Shown here: positions 6,148-12,951 of the stretch, piece after piece
Position numbering within the stretch: position 1 is the stretch's first letter
Layout of the letters: the number at the start of each line of letters is the position of its first letter
Source: Clostridiales bacterium
GTDB lineage: Bacteria; Bacillota; Clostridia; Oscillospirales; Acutalibacteraceae
DNA length: 24,199 bases
Assembly (NCBI GenBank): GCA_019416395.1
Contig: DXXH01000034.1
Location: 1-24,199 of the forward strand
Direction: 5' to 3'
Program-made: the position numbers and the translations under genes
The notes under the pieces: generated by a model
The model's database searches: none
What the model was told of the DNA's origin: nothing
What the model saw: only the letters and a program-made list of their open reading frames with translations

Positions 6148-7098
6148 TTACAGCTCTAAGCCCTCATAGCTTTCCTTCAAAATAGCGCAAGAGCTCTGGA
6201 ATTTTTCTTTCTCCTCGTCGGTGAGGGACAGTTCCAGCACACGATCCACGCCATTACGGTTGACAATGCAGGGAACTCCGGCAAAAATATCCCGCTGGCC
6301 ATATTCCCCACGGAGCCGTGCCGAAACAGTAAGCACACTGTTTTCGTTGGAAAGCACTGCACGCACAATCCGGACCAGGGACATGCCAATCCCGTAATAG
6401 GTAGCCCGCTTGGCCTCAATAATTTTCTGGGCGGCGTCCCGCACCTCTGTGCTGATTTTCTGCATGTCTTCCAGGCAGAATTTGCCATTGGACTGTTCGC
6501 AGGTCTCAATGACCGACTTTGTAGCCAGCATCGCCTGGCTCCAGGGCACAAACTCGCTGTCCCCGTGCTCCCCGATTACATAGGCGTGCATGTTCCGGGG
6601 ATCCACAGAGAAATATTCGCCCAGCAAGTACCGTAACCGGGCTGTATCCAGGGTTGTGCCTGTGCCGAATACCCGGTTGGAATTGAATCCTGAAAGCTCA
6701 TAAGTCACCCGGGTCATAATATCCACCGGATTGGTGGCTACCAGGAAAATCCCCGAAAAACCCGAATGGGTAATGGGCCCGATAATGGACTGAAATACCA
6801 AAGCGTTCCGTTTGAGCAGATCCAGCCGGGATTCTCCAGGTTTCTGGCTGACTCCGGCGCAAATCACCACAATGTCCGCATCGGCGCAATCGCTGTATTC
6901 CCCCGCGTAAATCTTCATGCTGGAGCTGGCAAAGGCCACGCCATGATTCAAATCCATGGCTTCTCCTTCTGCCCGGCGCTTGTCGATATCCACCAACACC
7001 AGTTCATCGCATACTGCCTGGTTCAAGACGGAATAGGCAAAACTCATGCCGACCATGCCTGTGCCTACCAAGACGATCTTCCGTTTGTTTAGAATCAT
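6148..7098 (-). CDS. ldh: L-lactate dehydrogenase
   Basis: 316 residues, normal size. The NAD-binding glycine motif is VGTGMVGMSFA (near 11-21). The mobile loop SQKPGESR (84-91) has the glutamine that distinguishes lactate from malate dehydrogenases. The catalytic residues are in DTAR (151-154) and IGEHGDSE (His178). It reduces pyruvate to L-lactate while regenerating NAD+, a fermentation end reaction in the cytoplasm. The ATG has GGAG about 11 nt upstream. It is monocistronic or reads into crcB. The promoter at 7180-7208 is followed by a 5' hairpin; no Rex-type site was recognised. Confidence 0.97.
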   Translation of the reverse strand: MILNKRKIVLVGTGMVGMSFAYSVLNQAVCDELVLVDIDKRRAEGEAMDLNHGVAFASSSMKIYAGEYSDCADADIVVICAGVSQKPGESRLDLLKRNALVFQSIIGPITHSGFSGIFLVATNPVDIMTRVTYELSGFNSNRVFGTGTTLDTARLRYLLGEYFSVDPRNMHAYVIGEHGDSEFVPWSQAMLATKSVIETCEQSNGKFCLEDMQKISTEVRDAAQKIIEAKRATYYGIGMSLVRIVRAVLSNENSVLTVSARLRGEYGQRDIFAGVPCIVNRNGVDRVLELSLTDEEKEKFQSSCAILKESYEGLEL

Positions 7099-7151
7099 CT
7101 GTCTTCACACTCCTTCATCGTATCATGACCAGATCTTCCGGTCCCATTGCA

Positions 7152-7174
7152 TGCCCAGACATTCTGTCCGGGCA
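7152..7174 (-). promoter_or_regulatory. Inverted repeat at the 5' end of the ldh transcript
   Basis: TGCCCGGACA and TGTCTGGGCA form a 10-bp stem (one G-T pair) with a 3-nt loop. It starts at the predicted ldh transcription start, so it could be a stabilising 5' hairpin or an operator. Read on the plus strand it is followed by a T-rich stretch and would resemble a terminator, but no gene on that strand needs one. Confidence 0.5.
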
Positions 7175-7179
7175 GTTTT

Positions 7180-7208
7180 ATTTTACCCGTTTTTTCCATG
7201 AAACGCAA
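7180..7208 (-). promoter_or_regulatory. Probable ldh promoter
   Basis: TAAAAT (7180-7185) and TTGCGT (7203-7208) on the minus strand are separated by 17 nt. The -10 is close to consensus and the -35 is weak, which suits a regulated promoter. The start would be near 7173. Confidence 0.55.
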
Positions 7209-7298
7209 TACAAAACCAGGAACACCTTCCATTTCCCAAAAGTTTTTTACAATCTTTCCTTGCAGGGGAACGATTCTTTTTCCCACCCTTTCCACAAA

Positions 7299-7331
7299 GC
7301 GACAGGACATTCTTCCAGAGCCTTCTATAAT
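7299..7331 (+). promoter_or_regulatory. Candidate spoIIG promoter with long spacer
   Basis: TATAAT at 7326-7331 lies 24 nt before the spoIIGA start codon. No -35 is seen at the usual distance, but GCGACA (7299-7304) is 21 nt upstream and overlaps CGACA, the core of a Spo0A box. The B. subtilis spoIIG promoter is a SigA promoter with an unusually long 22-nt spacer activated by Spo0A, so the arrangement fits. The box match is partial. Confidence 0.45.
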
Positions 7332-7354
7332 AAGGTGGAAACGGGGGAATGGCC

Positions 7355-8206
7355 ATGACCGTCTATGGAGATGTGCTGGTAATCGTCAACCTGTACGTGG
7401 ATTTTTTTCTGCTGTGGTGTACCCGGAAAACACTGCAGCTCCGGGGGAAAACCTGGCGTCTGCTTTTAGGCGCTCTGATCGGCGCTGTCTGTGCTTTGGC
7501 CTGTCTGATTCCCCAACCCTGGTGGATTTCGCTGGCATGGGGAGCTGTTTCGGCAGCGCTGACCACCGCAGCTGCCTTTTGTCCCCTGTCACGCCGGGGA
7601 TTTCTCAAGGCCACTCTGTGCTTTTGGACGTTTTCCCTGCTGCTTGCCGGATTTTTTCTCTTTCTGATCCGGTGGATTGGCCCTCGGAATGTGGCCGTGG
7701 TGGGTCACGCTTTGTACTTTGACCTTTCGCCACTGCTGCTCTTTCTATTCACAGGCGGAGCGTATCTGGTCTTTTGGATTTTCCAGAAACTGTTTCACCG
7801 AGAGGATCTCACCCAAAAGATTTGCCAGCTCTCCATTGACCTGTGCGGAAAAACGATCACACTGTGGGCCAAGGCCGATACCGGCTGTGGCTTGCGAGAA
7901 CCTTTTTCCGGACTTCCCGTCATCGTCTGTCAAGCGTCCGCCCTGGAAGAGGCGCTCCCACCCGGTATAAAAGACGCTTTAAAAACCGGCTGCGAAAGCA
8001 CTTTGGAAGGCGTTCGTCTAGTTCCCTTCGAAAGTGTGGGGGGCTCGGGAGTCCTGCCCGCCTTGAAACCGGAATGTGTTCGCCGCTTACCGGACAATAC
8101 GCCCATCCGCTGCTATATCGCTGTATGGGACCGGGAATTCCCCACGGGAGAATTCCAAGCGCTGTATGGACCGGATCAATTTCCCGAGCTTAACCCCACC
8201 CAGTAA
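7355..8206 (+). CDS. spoIIGA: Sigma-E processing peptidase SpoIIGA
   Basis: 283 residues from the ATG at 7355, which aligns with the usual start (MTVYGDVLVIVNLYVDFFLL) and has GGGGGA 6 nt upstream; an ATG at 7349 is the alternative. The N-terminal half has about five membrane helices. The C-terminal cytoplasmic half is an aspartic-protease-like domain with ADTGCGLREPFSGLPVIV, the catalytic Asp being near residue 175. It cleaves the N-terminal pro-sequence from pro-SigE in the mother cell in response to SpoIIR from the forespore. sigE follows 40 nt downstream, the classical spoIIG operon. It is slightly shorter than the B. subtilis protein. Confidence 0.93.
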   Translation: MTVYGDVLVIVNLYVDFFLLWCTRKTLQLRGKTWRLLLGALIGAVCALACLIPQPWWISLAWGAVSAALTTAAAFCPLSRRGFLKATLCFWTFSLLLAGFFLFLIRWIGPRNVAVVGHALYFDLSPLLLFLFTGGAYLVFWIFQKLFHREDLTQKICQLSIDLCGKTITLWAKADTGCGLREPFSGLPVIVCQASALEEALPPGIKDALKTGCESTLEGVRLVPFESVGGSGVLPALKPECVRRLPDNTPIRCYIAVWDREFPTGEFQALYGPDQFPELNPTQ

Positions 8207-8246
8207 TCCCCAGTAAACTATATCCCCACTGAAGGAGGTCTTTTCC

Positions 8247-8960
8247 ATGTTTAAATTTATCTGCCGGTTTTTTTCCCAGCTGTTTGCCCGCCTATTCCCT
8301 CAGGAAACACGGGAATGCCACTACATCAATGGGCCGGAAACCTTGCCCCCGCCTTTGACCAAAGAAGAGGAAGCCCAAGTGCTGGACAATATTCGCCACA
8401 ACGTGCCCGGAGCCCGGGAGCCATTGATTACCCACAATTTACGCCTAGTGGTATACATCGCTAAGAAATTTGAAAGCCCAGGCGCCAATGTGGAAGACCT
8501 GATTTCCATCGGAACCATCGGCCTGATCAAGGCGGTAAACACCTTCCAGGTGGAACGGAATATCAAGTTGGCCACCTACGCTTCCCGGTGTATTGAAAAT
8601 GAAATTCTAATGCACTTGCGCAAAAGCTCCCAGCTTCGCCATGAGGTTTCCATCGATGACCCGCTGAATGTGGACTGGGACGGCAATGAGCTGCTGCTTT
8701 CCGATCTTTTGGGCAGTGATCCTGACACAGTCAACCGGGACATCGAACAGGAAGCAGAAAAAACCATGCTTCGCCGGGCGGTAGACCGCCTCTCCCCCCG
8801 GGAGAAAAAAATTATGGTGCTGCGTTTTGGACTGGACAATTCCAAGGAACATACCCAAAAAGAGGTTGCCGATGAACTGGGAATTTCCCAATCGTATATT
8901 TCCCGGCTGGAAAAGCGGATCATTCACCGGTTGCGGCGGGATCTGGAAAAAGCCGGCTAA
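8247..8960 (+). CDS. sigE: Sporulation sigma factor SigE (pro-form)
   Basis: 237 residues. Region 2 has NLRLVVYIAKKFE, EDLISIGTIGLIKAV and YASRCIENEILM; region 4 ends with the helix-turn-helix TQKEVADELGISQSYISRLEKR. It directs early mother-cell gene expression during sporulation. The first 25 or so residues (MFKFICRFFSQLFARLF...) are an amphipathic, membrane-associating pro-sequence; cleavage probably falls next to HYINGPE, matching the YYIGG mature start of B. subtilis SigE. The start has a full AAGGAGGT site. The spoIIIG gene that often follows sigE is not present downstream; a series of inverted repeats follows instead. Confidence 0.97.
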   Translation: MFKFICRFFSQLFARLFPQETRECHYINGPETLPPPLTKEEEAQVLDNIRHNVPGAREPLITHNLRLVVYIAKKFESPGANVEDLISIGTIGLIKAVNTFQVERNIKLATYASRCIENEILMHLRKSSQLRHEVSIDDPLNVDWDGNELLLSDLLGSDPDTVNRDIEQEAEKTMLRRAVDRLSPREKKIMVLRFGLDNSKEHTQKEVADELGISQSYISRLEKRIIHRLRRDLEKAG

Positions 8961-9010
8961 CCCGAAACAAACCCTACTTTCCCGGCCCCCGCCTTACAAT
9001 ACTGAAAACG

Positions 9011-9057
9011 GAACAAGGCCTTGCCTTCTCGGAGTAAAAGAGGGCAAGGCCTTGTTC
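9011..9057. repeat. Perfect 15-bp inverted repeat downstream of sigE
   Basis: GAACAAGGCCTTGCC (9011-9025) and its exact complement (9043-9057) flank a 17-nt loop; four more pairs form inside the loop edge, one of them G-T. Each arm contains the self-palindrome CAAGGCCTTG. It lies 50 nt after sigE. No U-tract follows on the plus strand, and only a GTTTTC-like stretch on the minus strand. It may terminate or stabilise either convergent transcript. Confidence 0.7.
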
Positions 9058-9062
9058 TATGG

Positions 9063-9100
9063 CAAACGCCTTTGCCATCTCAAAGCAGCAAAGGCGTTTG
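9063..9100. repeat. Perfect 13-bp inverted repeat
   Basis: CAAACGCCTTTGC (9063-9075) and GCAAAGGCGTTTG (9088-9100) surround a 12-nt loop. It begins 5 nt after the preceding repeat and also lacks a U-tract on both sides. Two such strong stems in tandem are more than a single terminator needs. Confidence 0.7.
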
Positions 9101-9115
9101 TGAAAGGAGAATCTT

Positions 9116-9148
9116 CAAGGGCTAGAGGAGGGAGTTTATCAGCCCTTG
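9116..9148. repeat. 8-bp inverted repeat overlapping the 3' end of the small gene
   Basis: CAAGGGCT (9116-9123) and AGCCCTTG (9141-9148) are exact complements around a 17-nt loop. The right arm covers the last codons of the 63-codon gene, so it may form the 3' hairpin of that transcript, though a U-tract is missing. Confidence 0.45.
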
Positions 9149-9330
9149 GACCTACGAAAACTAAACACAGAACCAATCAAAGACTGGGGACGCTCCAAAT
9201 TGCGGATATCTTCCTGGAACAGCTCCACAGGCTGAATGCCACCGGAAATCACCACAGGAGTGGAACGTTTATGCATAGGAGAAAAATCATAATCTCTGGC
9301 GCTCATAGGTTGCTCAACGAAATTGAACAT
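9139..9330 (-). CDS. Small hypothetical protein, 63 residues
   Basis: The ATG at 9330 has AAAGGA 8 nt upstream, and a good promoter lies at 9435-9463, giving a leader of about 100 nt. A longer open frame starts at 9444, but that start lies inside the promoter. The protein begins MFNFVEQPMSARDYDF, contains HKRSTPVVISGGIQPVELF and ends FSFRRSKG; it has no membrane segment, signal peptide or cysteine motif. I do not recognise a family. It is convergent with sigE across the inverted repeats. Its leader holds GAGAGA/TCTCTC and GGGG/CCCC complementary pairs, so it may be structured. Promoter, ribosome binding site and frame agree, which supports a real gene. Confidence 0.6.
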   Translation of the reverse strand: MFNFVEQPMSARDYDFSPMHKRSTPVVISGGIQPVELFQEDIRNLERPQSLIGSVFSFRRSKG

Positions 9331-9434
9331 ATAAATCTTCCTTTCTTCACACACTGCAGAAAAGTTAAAATTTGTTTTTCTGTGAGAGACACTTTCCATC
9401 TGGGGTGTCCTGCGCCCCTCTCTCAACCGTATAT

Positions 9435-9463
9435 ATATTATCACATTCTTGCTAGATTTTCAA
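9435..9463 (-). promoter_or_regulatory. Promoter of the 63-codon gene
   Basis: TTGAAA (9458-9463) and TAATAT (9435-9440) on the minus strand are 17 nt apart in an AT-rich patch. The start would be near 9428. Between this gene and the next (9331-9762, 432 nt) I see only the leader, this promoter and the terminator at 9629-9677. Confidence 0.7.
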
Positions 9464-9628
9464 CATATTTAGGCGATTTTTACAAAATATTTTTTCAAAA
9501 TTGGAAAATTCATTTTTGAGCCATTAGAAGCGTTTTTCCCTGGTAAACACTTCCATTTTTGCACCAGGAGCAGAAAAAAGTTGCAGATCCTCTGGTTTGT
9601 CATCACGTTAAAGCCCCAAAGACACTTA

Positions 9629-9677
9629 AAAAGGGTCCTGGAGAGAGGCGTGACCCGCCTTCCTACAGGACCCTTTT
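9629..9677 (-). terminator. Terminator of the SLOG-protein transcript
   Basis: A 12-bp perfect stem, AAAAGGGTCCTG with CAGGACCCTTTT, encloses a smaller AGGCG/CGCCT stem. On the minus strand it is followed by five T. It lies about 85 nt after the SLOG gene stop codon. Confidence 0.85.
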
Positions 9678-9762
9678 CAGACTGCTTTTCCAAGCCATTT
9701 TACATCTCATCATGAGGGTTGATCCGTGTGATTTGAAACCCTTCACTCAAACGGTTTCTCGC

Positions 9763-10275
9763 TCAGTTTTCCGCTTTCTCCTTTGGCTCATTCCAGGGAG
9801 ATTCCGCCAAATTCCGCACTGACACCCCTTGCTCCTGAGCATAGCGGGTGGTGTAAGCCGTGCCGCTCCGTCCGCGCAACTGGTAACAAATGCAGTAGGC
9901 ACTGTGATCCACCATATACCGGTTGCGCTGGTACATACATCCTTTTCGATATTCCTGCCCCATATATACCACCTGGTCCGCCTGCCGGAGCAAAGTCCGG
10001 AATACCGCAGCATCTCGCTGGCTCCATTGGGCTTCCTGCCCCACATAGGGCAGTACCAAGACCAATTTCAACGTGGGTAGCCCCATTGCCCGCACTCGCA
10101 AGACCTCTTGGGCCGCCATGGTGTCGAATCCCAGCGCTCCCCCGGTCAGGAATGTCACCACACCTTCTTCAGCCAAGGATAGGATTTCTTCCCGCAGCCT
10201 GCGCCGCAGCCACAGGCCTTCCTGATCTGGAATACGCCGGTGGCCGGTAAAACAGCAGCAGGATTCTCTTCCCAC
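9763..10275 (-). CDS. SLOG-family (YspA/DUF1273-like) nucleotide-binding protein
   Basis: 170 residues from a GTG with a GGAAGG-type site upstream. The N-terminal CCFTGHRRIP and the glycine-rich FLTGGALGFDTMAAQEVL (near residues 42-59) are hallmarks of the SLOG superfamily, a Rossmann-like fold related to lysine-decarboxylase-like and DprA domains that is thought to bind nucleotide-type ligands. The C-terminal part with RGRSGTAYTTRYAQEQGV fits the same family. Its cellular role is unknown. It probably shares a transcript with the small membrane-anchored protein encoded 45 nt upstream, and ends at a strong terminator. Confidence 0.85.
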   Translation of the reverse strand: MGRESCCCFTGHRRIPDQEGLWLRRRLREEILSLAEEGVVTFLTGGALGFDTMAAQEVLRVRAMGLPTLKLVLVLPYVGQEAQWSQRDAAVFRTLLRQADQVVYMGQEYRKGCMYQRNRYMVDHSAYCICYQLRGRSGTAYTTRYAQEQGVSVRNLAESPWNEPKEKAEN

Positions 10276-10320
10276 AACCCTTCCCCCTTTTTAATCTTGC
10301 TCGACTCACGGACGGCCCCA

Positions 10321-10656
10321 TCAATTCTCCTGAAGCAACACAAGCTTTTCACCCTGAATTTCCCACAGGGAGCTTTCCTCCACCCAAAATGGCAGCCAGC
10401 CATACAGCTTCACCACGGCCTGGTAGGAATCTTCCCGGGACGCCACGCTGTAATCCGTGGTCCACTCCAGCCAATAATAGCTTTGCCGCCCTACAGAAAC
10501 CGACTCCGCCGGCGGGAAATCATACTCCGGATACCGCTCTTGAATGTACCGGTTCCCCACTGCCCGGGCAATGGCAGGACGAATAGGCGTTGCGAAATAG
10601 ACAACACAAAGGAAAACTGCCACCAAAAGGGACCCTACAAGAAGTTTCTTTTTCAC
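10321..10656 (-). CDS. Hypothetical membrane-anchored or secreted protein, 111 residues
   Basis: Starts at a GTG with GGAAG about 7 nt upstream. The N-terminus MKKKLLVGSLLVAVFLCVVY is a positively charged segment followed by about 17 hydrophobic residues, a signal anchor or signal peptide without a clear lipobox. The remainder is rich in Tyr, Trp and acidic residues and would lie outside the membrane. I recognise no family. It has its own promoter and is followed at 45 nt by the SLOG-protein gene, so they are likely cotranscribed. Confidence 0.7.
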   Translation of the reverse strand: MKKKLLVGSLLVAVFLCVVYFATPIRPAIARAVGNRYIQERYPEYDFPPAESVSVGRQSYYWLEWTTDYSVASREDSYQAVVKLYGWLPFWVEESSLWEIQGEKLVLLQEN

Positions 10657-10739
10657 AGCAAATCTTCCTTCCCCTATCCGGCCCGCTCAAAGGGATACCC
10701 AAGCGGTTGATTTCCAGTGATCCAAGAATGTTCTTTTTT

Positions 10740-10768
10740 AGAATACCAGTACAGGAATCCAAAGTCAA
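10740..10768 (-). promoter_or_regulatory. Promoter of the small membrane protein and SLOG gene pair
   Basis: TTGACT (10763-10768) and TATTCT (10740-10745) on the minus strand are 17 nt apart, with TGG before the -10 (extended -10). It follows immediately behind the terminator of the GGGtGRT gene. Confidence 0.65.
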
Positions 10769-10771
10769 CAC

Positions 10772-10800
10772 AAAAAAGCGGCCCCCACAGGAGCCGCTTT
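10772..10800 (-). terminator. Terminator of the NifU-like / GGGtGRT operon
   Basis: AAAGCGGC and GCCGCTTT form the stem around a 10-nt inner part and, on the minus strand, run into TTTTTT. It ends about 55 nt after the stop codon of the GGGtGRT gene. Confidence 0.92.
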
Positions 10801-10828
10801 CTCTCAAAATTGAAACCAAAAGGAATTT

Positions 10829-11836
10829 TTACTTGGTAGCCTCGTAAACAGCCACAGCGCAAGCCACAGTAGCACCGACCATGGGGTTGTTGCCCATGCC
10901 GATCAGGCCCATCATCTCCACGTGAGCAGGCACGGAAGAAGAACCAGCGAACTGAGCGTCGCCATGCATACGGCCCATGGAGTCGGTCAAGCCATAGGAA
11001 GCGGGGCCAGCTGCCATGTTGTCGGGATGCAGGGTACGGCCAGTGCCGCCGCCGGAAGCCACGGAGAAGTACTTCTTGCCGTTCTCATTGGCCCACTTCT
11101 TGTAGGTGCCGGCAACCAGGTGCTGGAACCGGGTGGGGTTGGTGGAGTTACCGGTGATGGACACGTCCACGCCCTCAGCCTTCATGATAGCCACGCCTTC
11201 CAGAACGTCGTTGGCGCCATAGCACTTTACAGCAGCCCGCTCGCCATCGGAGAAGGGACGGGTCTCCACAACCTTCAGCTCGCCGGTAAAGAAATCAAAA
11301 TCAGTCTTTACATAGGTGAAGCCGTTGATACGGGAAATGATGTAAGCAGCGTCCTTGCCCAAGCCGTTCAGGATGATGCGCAGGGGCTCTTTGCGGGCGC
11401 GGTTAGCAGTCTTGGCGATACCGATAGCGCCTTCCGCAGCGGCAAAGGACTCGTGGCCAGCCAGGAAGCAGAAGCACTTGGTCTCGTCCCGGAGCAGCAT
11501 AGCGCCCAGGTTGCCGTGGCCCAAACCAACATTGCGCTGCTCAGCCACAGAGCCGGGTACGCAGAAAGCTTCCAGGCCGATACCGATAGCCTCAGCAGCC
11601 TCAGCAGCAGTCTTTACGCCCTTCTTGATGGCCACAGCGCTGCCCAGGGTATAAGCCCAGCCAGCGTTCTCAAAAGCGATGGGCTGTACGCCCTTTACGA
11701 TATCATAGGGATCGAAGCCCTTGCTTTTGCAAAGTTCCCGGGCCTCTTCCAAGCTGCCGATGCCGTATTCGGCCAGGCACTTTTCGATTTTCGGCATTCT
11801 TCTTTCTTTGCCTTCAAACATGACGTCATTAGCCAT
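10829..11836 (-). CDS. GGGtGRT protein (conserved protein of unknown function)
   Basis: 335 residues carrying the family's name-giving motif in SVASGGGTGRTLHPDNMAAG (near residue 265-285), with other highly conserved stretches such as GLGHGNLGAMLL, FLAGHESFAAAEGA, ILNGLGKDAAYIISRING and the glycine-rich C-terminus GLIGMGNNPMVGATVA. The ATG has AGGAGG 8 nt upstream. The family is widespread in anaerobes and commonly sits next to a NifU-like gene, as here (34 nt downstream of it); no reaction has been assigned as far as I know. Codon choice favours GCT, GGC and AAG as in ribosomal genes, suggesting high expression. No membrane segment. Confidence 0.95.
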   Translation of the reverse strand: MANDVMFEGKERRMPKIEKCLAEYGIGSLEEARELCKSKGFDPYDIVKGVQPIAFENAGWAYTLGSAVAIKKGVKTAAEAAEAIGIGLEAFCVPGSVAEQRNVGLGHGNLGAMLLRDETKCFCFLAGHESFAAAEGAIGIAKTANRARKEPLRIILNGLGKDAAYIISRINGFTYVKTDFDFFTGELKVVETRPFSDGERAAVKCYGANDVLEGVAIMKAEGVDVSITGNSTNPTRFQHLVAGTYKKWANENGKKYFSVASGGGTGRTLHPDNMAAGPASYGLTDSMGRMHGDAQFAGSSSVPAHVEMMGLIGMGNNPMVGATVACAVAVYEATK

Positions 11837-11870
11837 TTGCTTGTCCTCCTTAGTTCATCCGCGTGGGGAA

Positions 11871-12563
11871 TTATTCTTCTCTGGGGTCGATGTACTTGGC
11901 AGCGCCGTCGAACCGGCCATACTGGCCAATGTTGTTCTTATAGGCCTCATCAGGAGAAACGCCGTGACGAATGTCCTCCAGCATTTTGCCCACCTTGACA
12001 AACTGATAGCCAATGACCTCGCCCTCTTCGTCGAGAGCCATCTTAATGACATAGCCTTCGGCCATTTCCATGTAGCGAACACCCTTAAGCCCAGTGGAGA
12101 ACATGGTGCCCACCTGAGAACGCAGGCCCTTGCCCAGGTCTTCCAAGCTAGCGCCGATAGGCAGGCCACCCTCGGAGAAGGCGGTCTGGCTGCGGCCATA
12201 AGCCAGCTGCTTAAAGATCTCACGCATAGCCACGTTGATGGCGTCGCAAACCAGGTCAGTATTCAAGCACTCCAGCAAGGTCTTGCCGGGGAGAATTTCA
12301 GCGGCCATAGCGGCGGAATGGGTCATGCCGGAACATCCCAAAGTCTCCACCAGAGCCTCCTGCACAATGCCTTCCTTCACGTTCAAAGTCAGCTTGCAGG
12401 CGCCCTGCTGGGGAGCGCACCAGCCTACGCCATGGGAAAGGCCGGAGATGTCCTTGATCTCATAGGACTTGACCCACTTGCCCTCTTCGGGAATGGGAGC
12501 GGGACCATGATGGGGGCCCTTCTTCACCGTGCACATATTTTCCACTTCATGGGAATAGTTCAT
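11871..12563 (-). CDS. NifU-like iron-sulfur cluster scaffold partner of the GGGtGRT protein
   Basis: 230 residues, longer than the simple IscU/NifU domain. Cysteines lie in WCAPQQGAC (near 49-56) and LGCSGMTHSAAMAAEIL (Cys77), the latter resembling the scaffold cysteine of NifU/IscU domains, plus Cys98 and Cys106. It begins MNYSHEVENMCTV and ends in a charged tail. In this family it is paired with the GGGtGRT gene, and both are expected to work together, possibly in Fe-S cluster handling. The start has AAAGGAG 7 nt upstream. A consensus-like promoter and a hairpin precede it. No cysteine desulfurase gene is near. Confidence 0.88.
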   Translation of the reverse strand: MNYSHEVENMCTVKKGPHHGPAPIPEEGKWVKSYEIKDISGLSHGVGWCAPQQGACKLTLNVKEGIVQEALVETLGCSGMTHSAAMAAEILPGKTLLECLNTDLVCDAINVAMREIFKQLAYGRSQTAFSEGGLPIGASLEDLGKGLRSQVGTMFSTGLKGVRYMEMAEGYVIKMALDEEGEVIGYQFVKVGKMLEDIRHGVSPDEAYKNNIGQYGRFDGAAKYIDPREE

Positions 12564-12591
12564 ATTGGTACTCCTTTCGGTTTCGTATTTC

Positions 12592-12620
12592 TTTCGGCCC
12601 GGTTGCTACGCCGGCCGAAA
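12592..12620 (-). promoter_or_regulatory. Hairpin in the leader of the NifU-like / GGGtGRT operon
   Basis: TTTCGGCC-GG and CC-GGGCCGAAA pair over about ten bases with one bulge, around an 8-nt loop. It lies 10 nt after the expected transcription start and 30 nt before the ATG. No U-tract follows, so it is a 5' structure rather than a terminator. Confidence 0.5.
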
Positions 12621-12636
12621 TACCAATCTATGTTTC

Positions 12637-12665
12637 ATTATAATCGGAAAAAGGACGTTATTCAA
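12637..12665 (-). promoter_or_regulatory. SigA promoter of the NifU-like / GGGtGRT operon
   Basis: TTGAAT (12660-12665) and TATAAT (12637-12642) on the minus strand are 17 nt apart, with expected start near 12630. It lies directly behind the glutaredoxin-like gene, which has no clear terminator, so some read-through is possible. Confidence 0.85.
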
Positions 12666-12681
12666 GAGCTTTGCCGAAATT

Positions 12682-12951
12682 TTAACAGGCAATCCCTGCC
12701 TCCTTGAGTACGTCTTCCGCTTCCAGCGTGATGGAACCGTCCTCCCGCACAAAGCAGGGAATCCCGATACGGCCTTCCTCTTTGGCCTCTTTCAGCTCCT
12801 CACGGGTATCACGCAATTTCAAAAACGCCCGGAGATTATCGGTTGTCTCTGTGATCTCGATGAACTTGAACTGGGTAAAGCCTTTCTCCTCAAACAGGGC
12901 CTTGGCTTCCCGGCAGCCGCTGCAAATGTGAGAACCGTAAAACGTCACCAT
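12682..12951 (-). CDS. Glutaredoxin-like thiol-disulfide protein
   Basis: 89 residues from an ATG at 12951 that overlaps the phosphatase stop by 7 nt (ATGGTGA). The thioredoxin-fold motif is CSGC (residues 10-13), and the cis-proline is in GIPCFV. Length and motif fit the glutaredoxin-related proteins of Clostridia, probably acting in cytoplasmic thiol exchange; the exact substrate is unknown. An extended reading from 13005 would lie inside the upstream gene and is less likely. It is the last gene of the M42 peptidase / phosphatase transcript, presumably translationally coupled. Confidence 0.88.
   Translation of the reverse strand: MVTFYGSHICSGCREAKALFEEKGFTQFKFIEITETTDNLRAFLKLRDTREELKEAKEEGRIGIPCFVREDGSITLEAEDVLKEAGIAC

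Noticed and set aside
9469..9693. 74-codon minus-strand open frame
   Set aside because: It runs through the SLOG terminator and the promoter of the 63-codon gene and has no convincing ribosome binding site.
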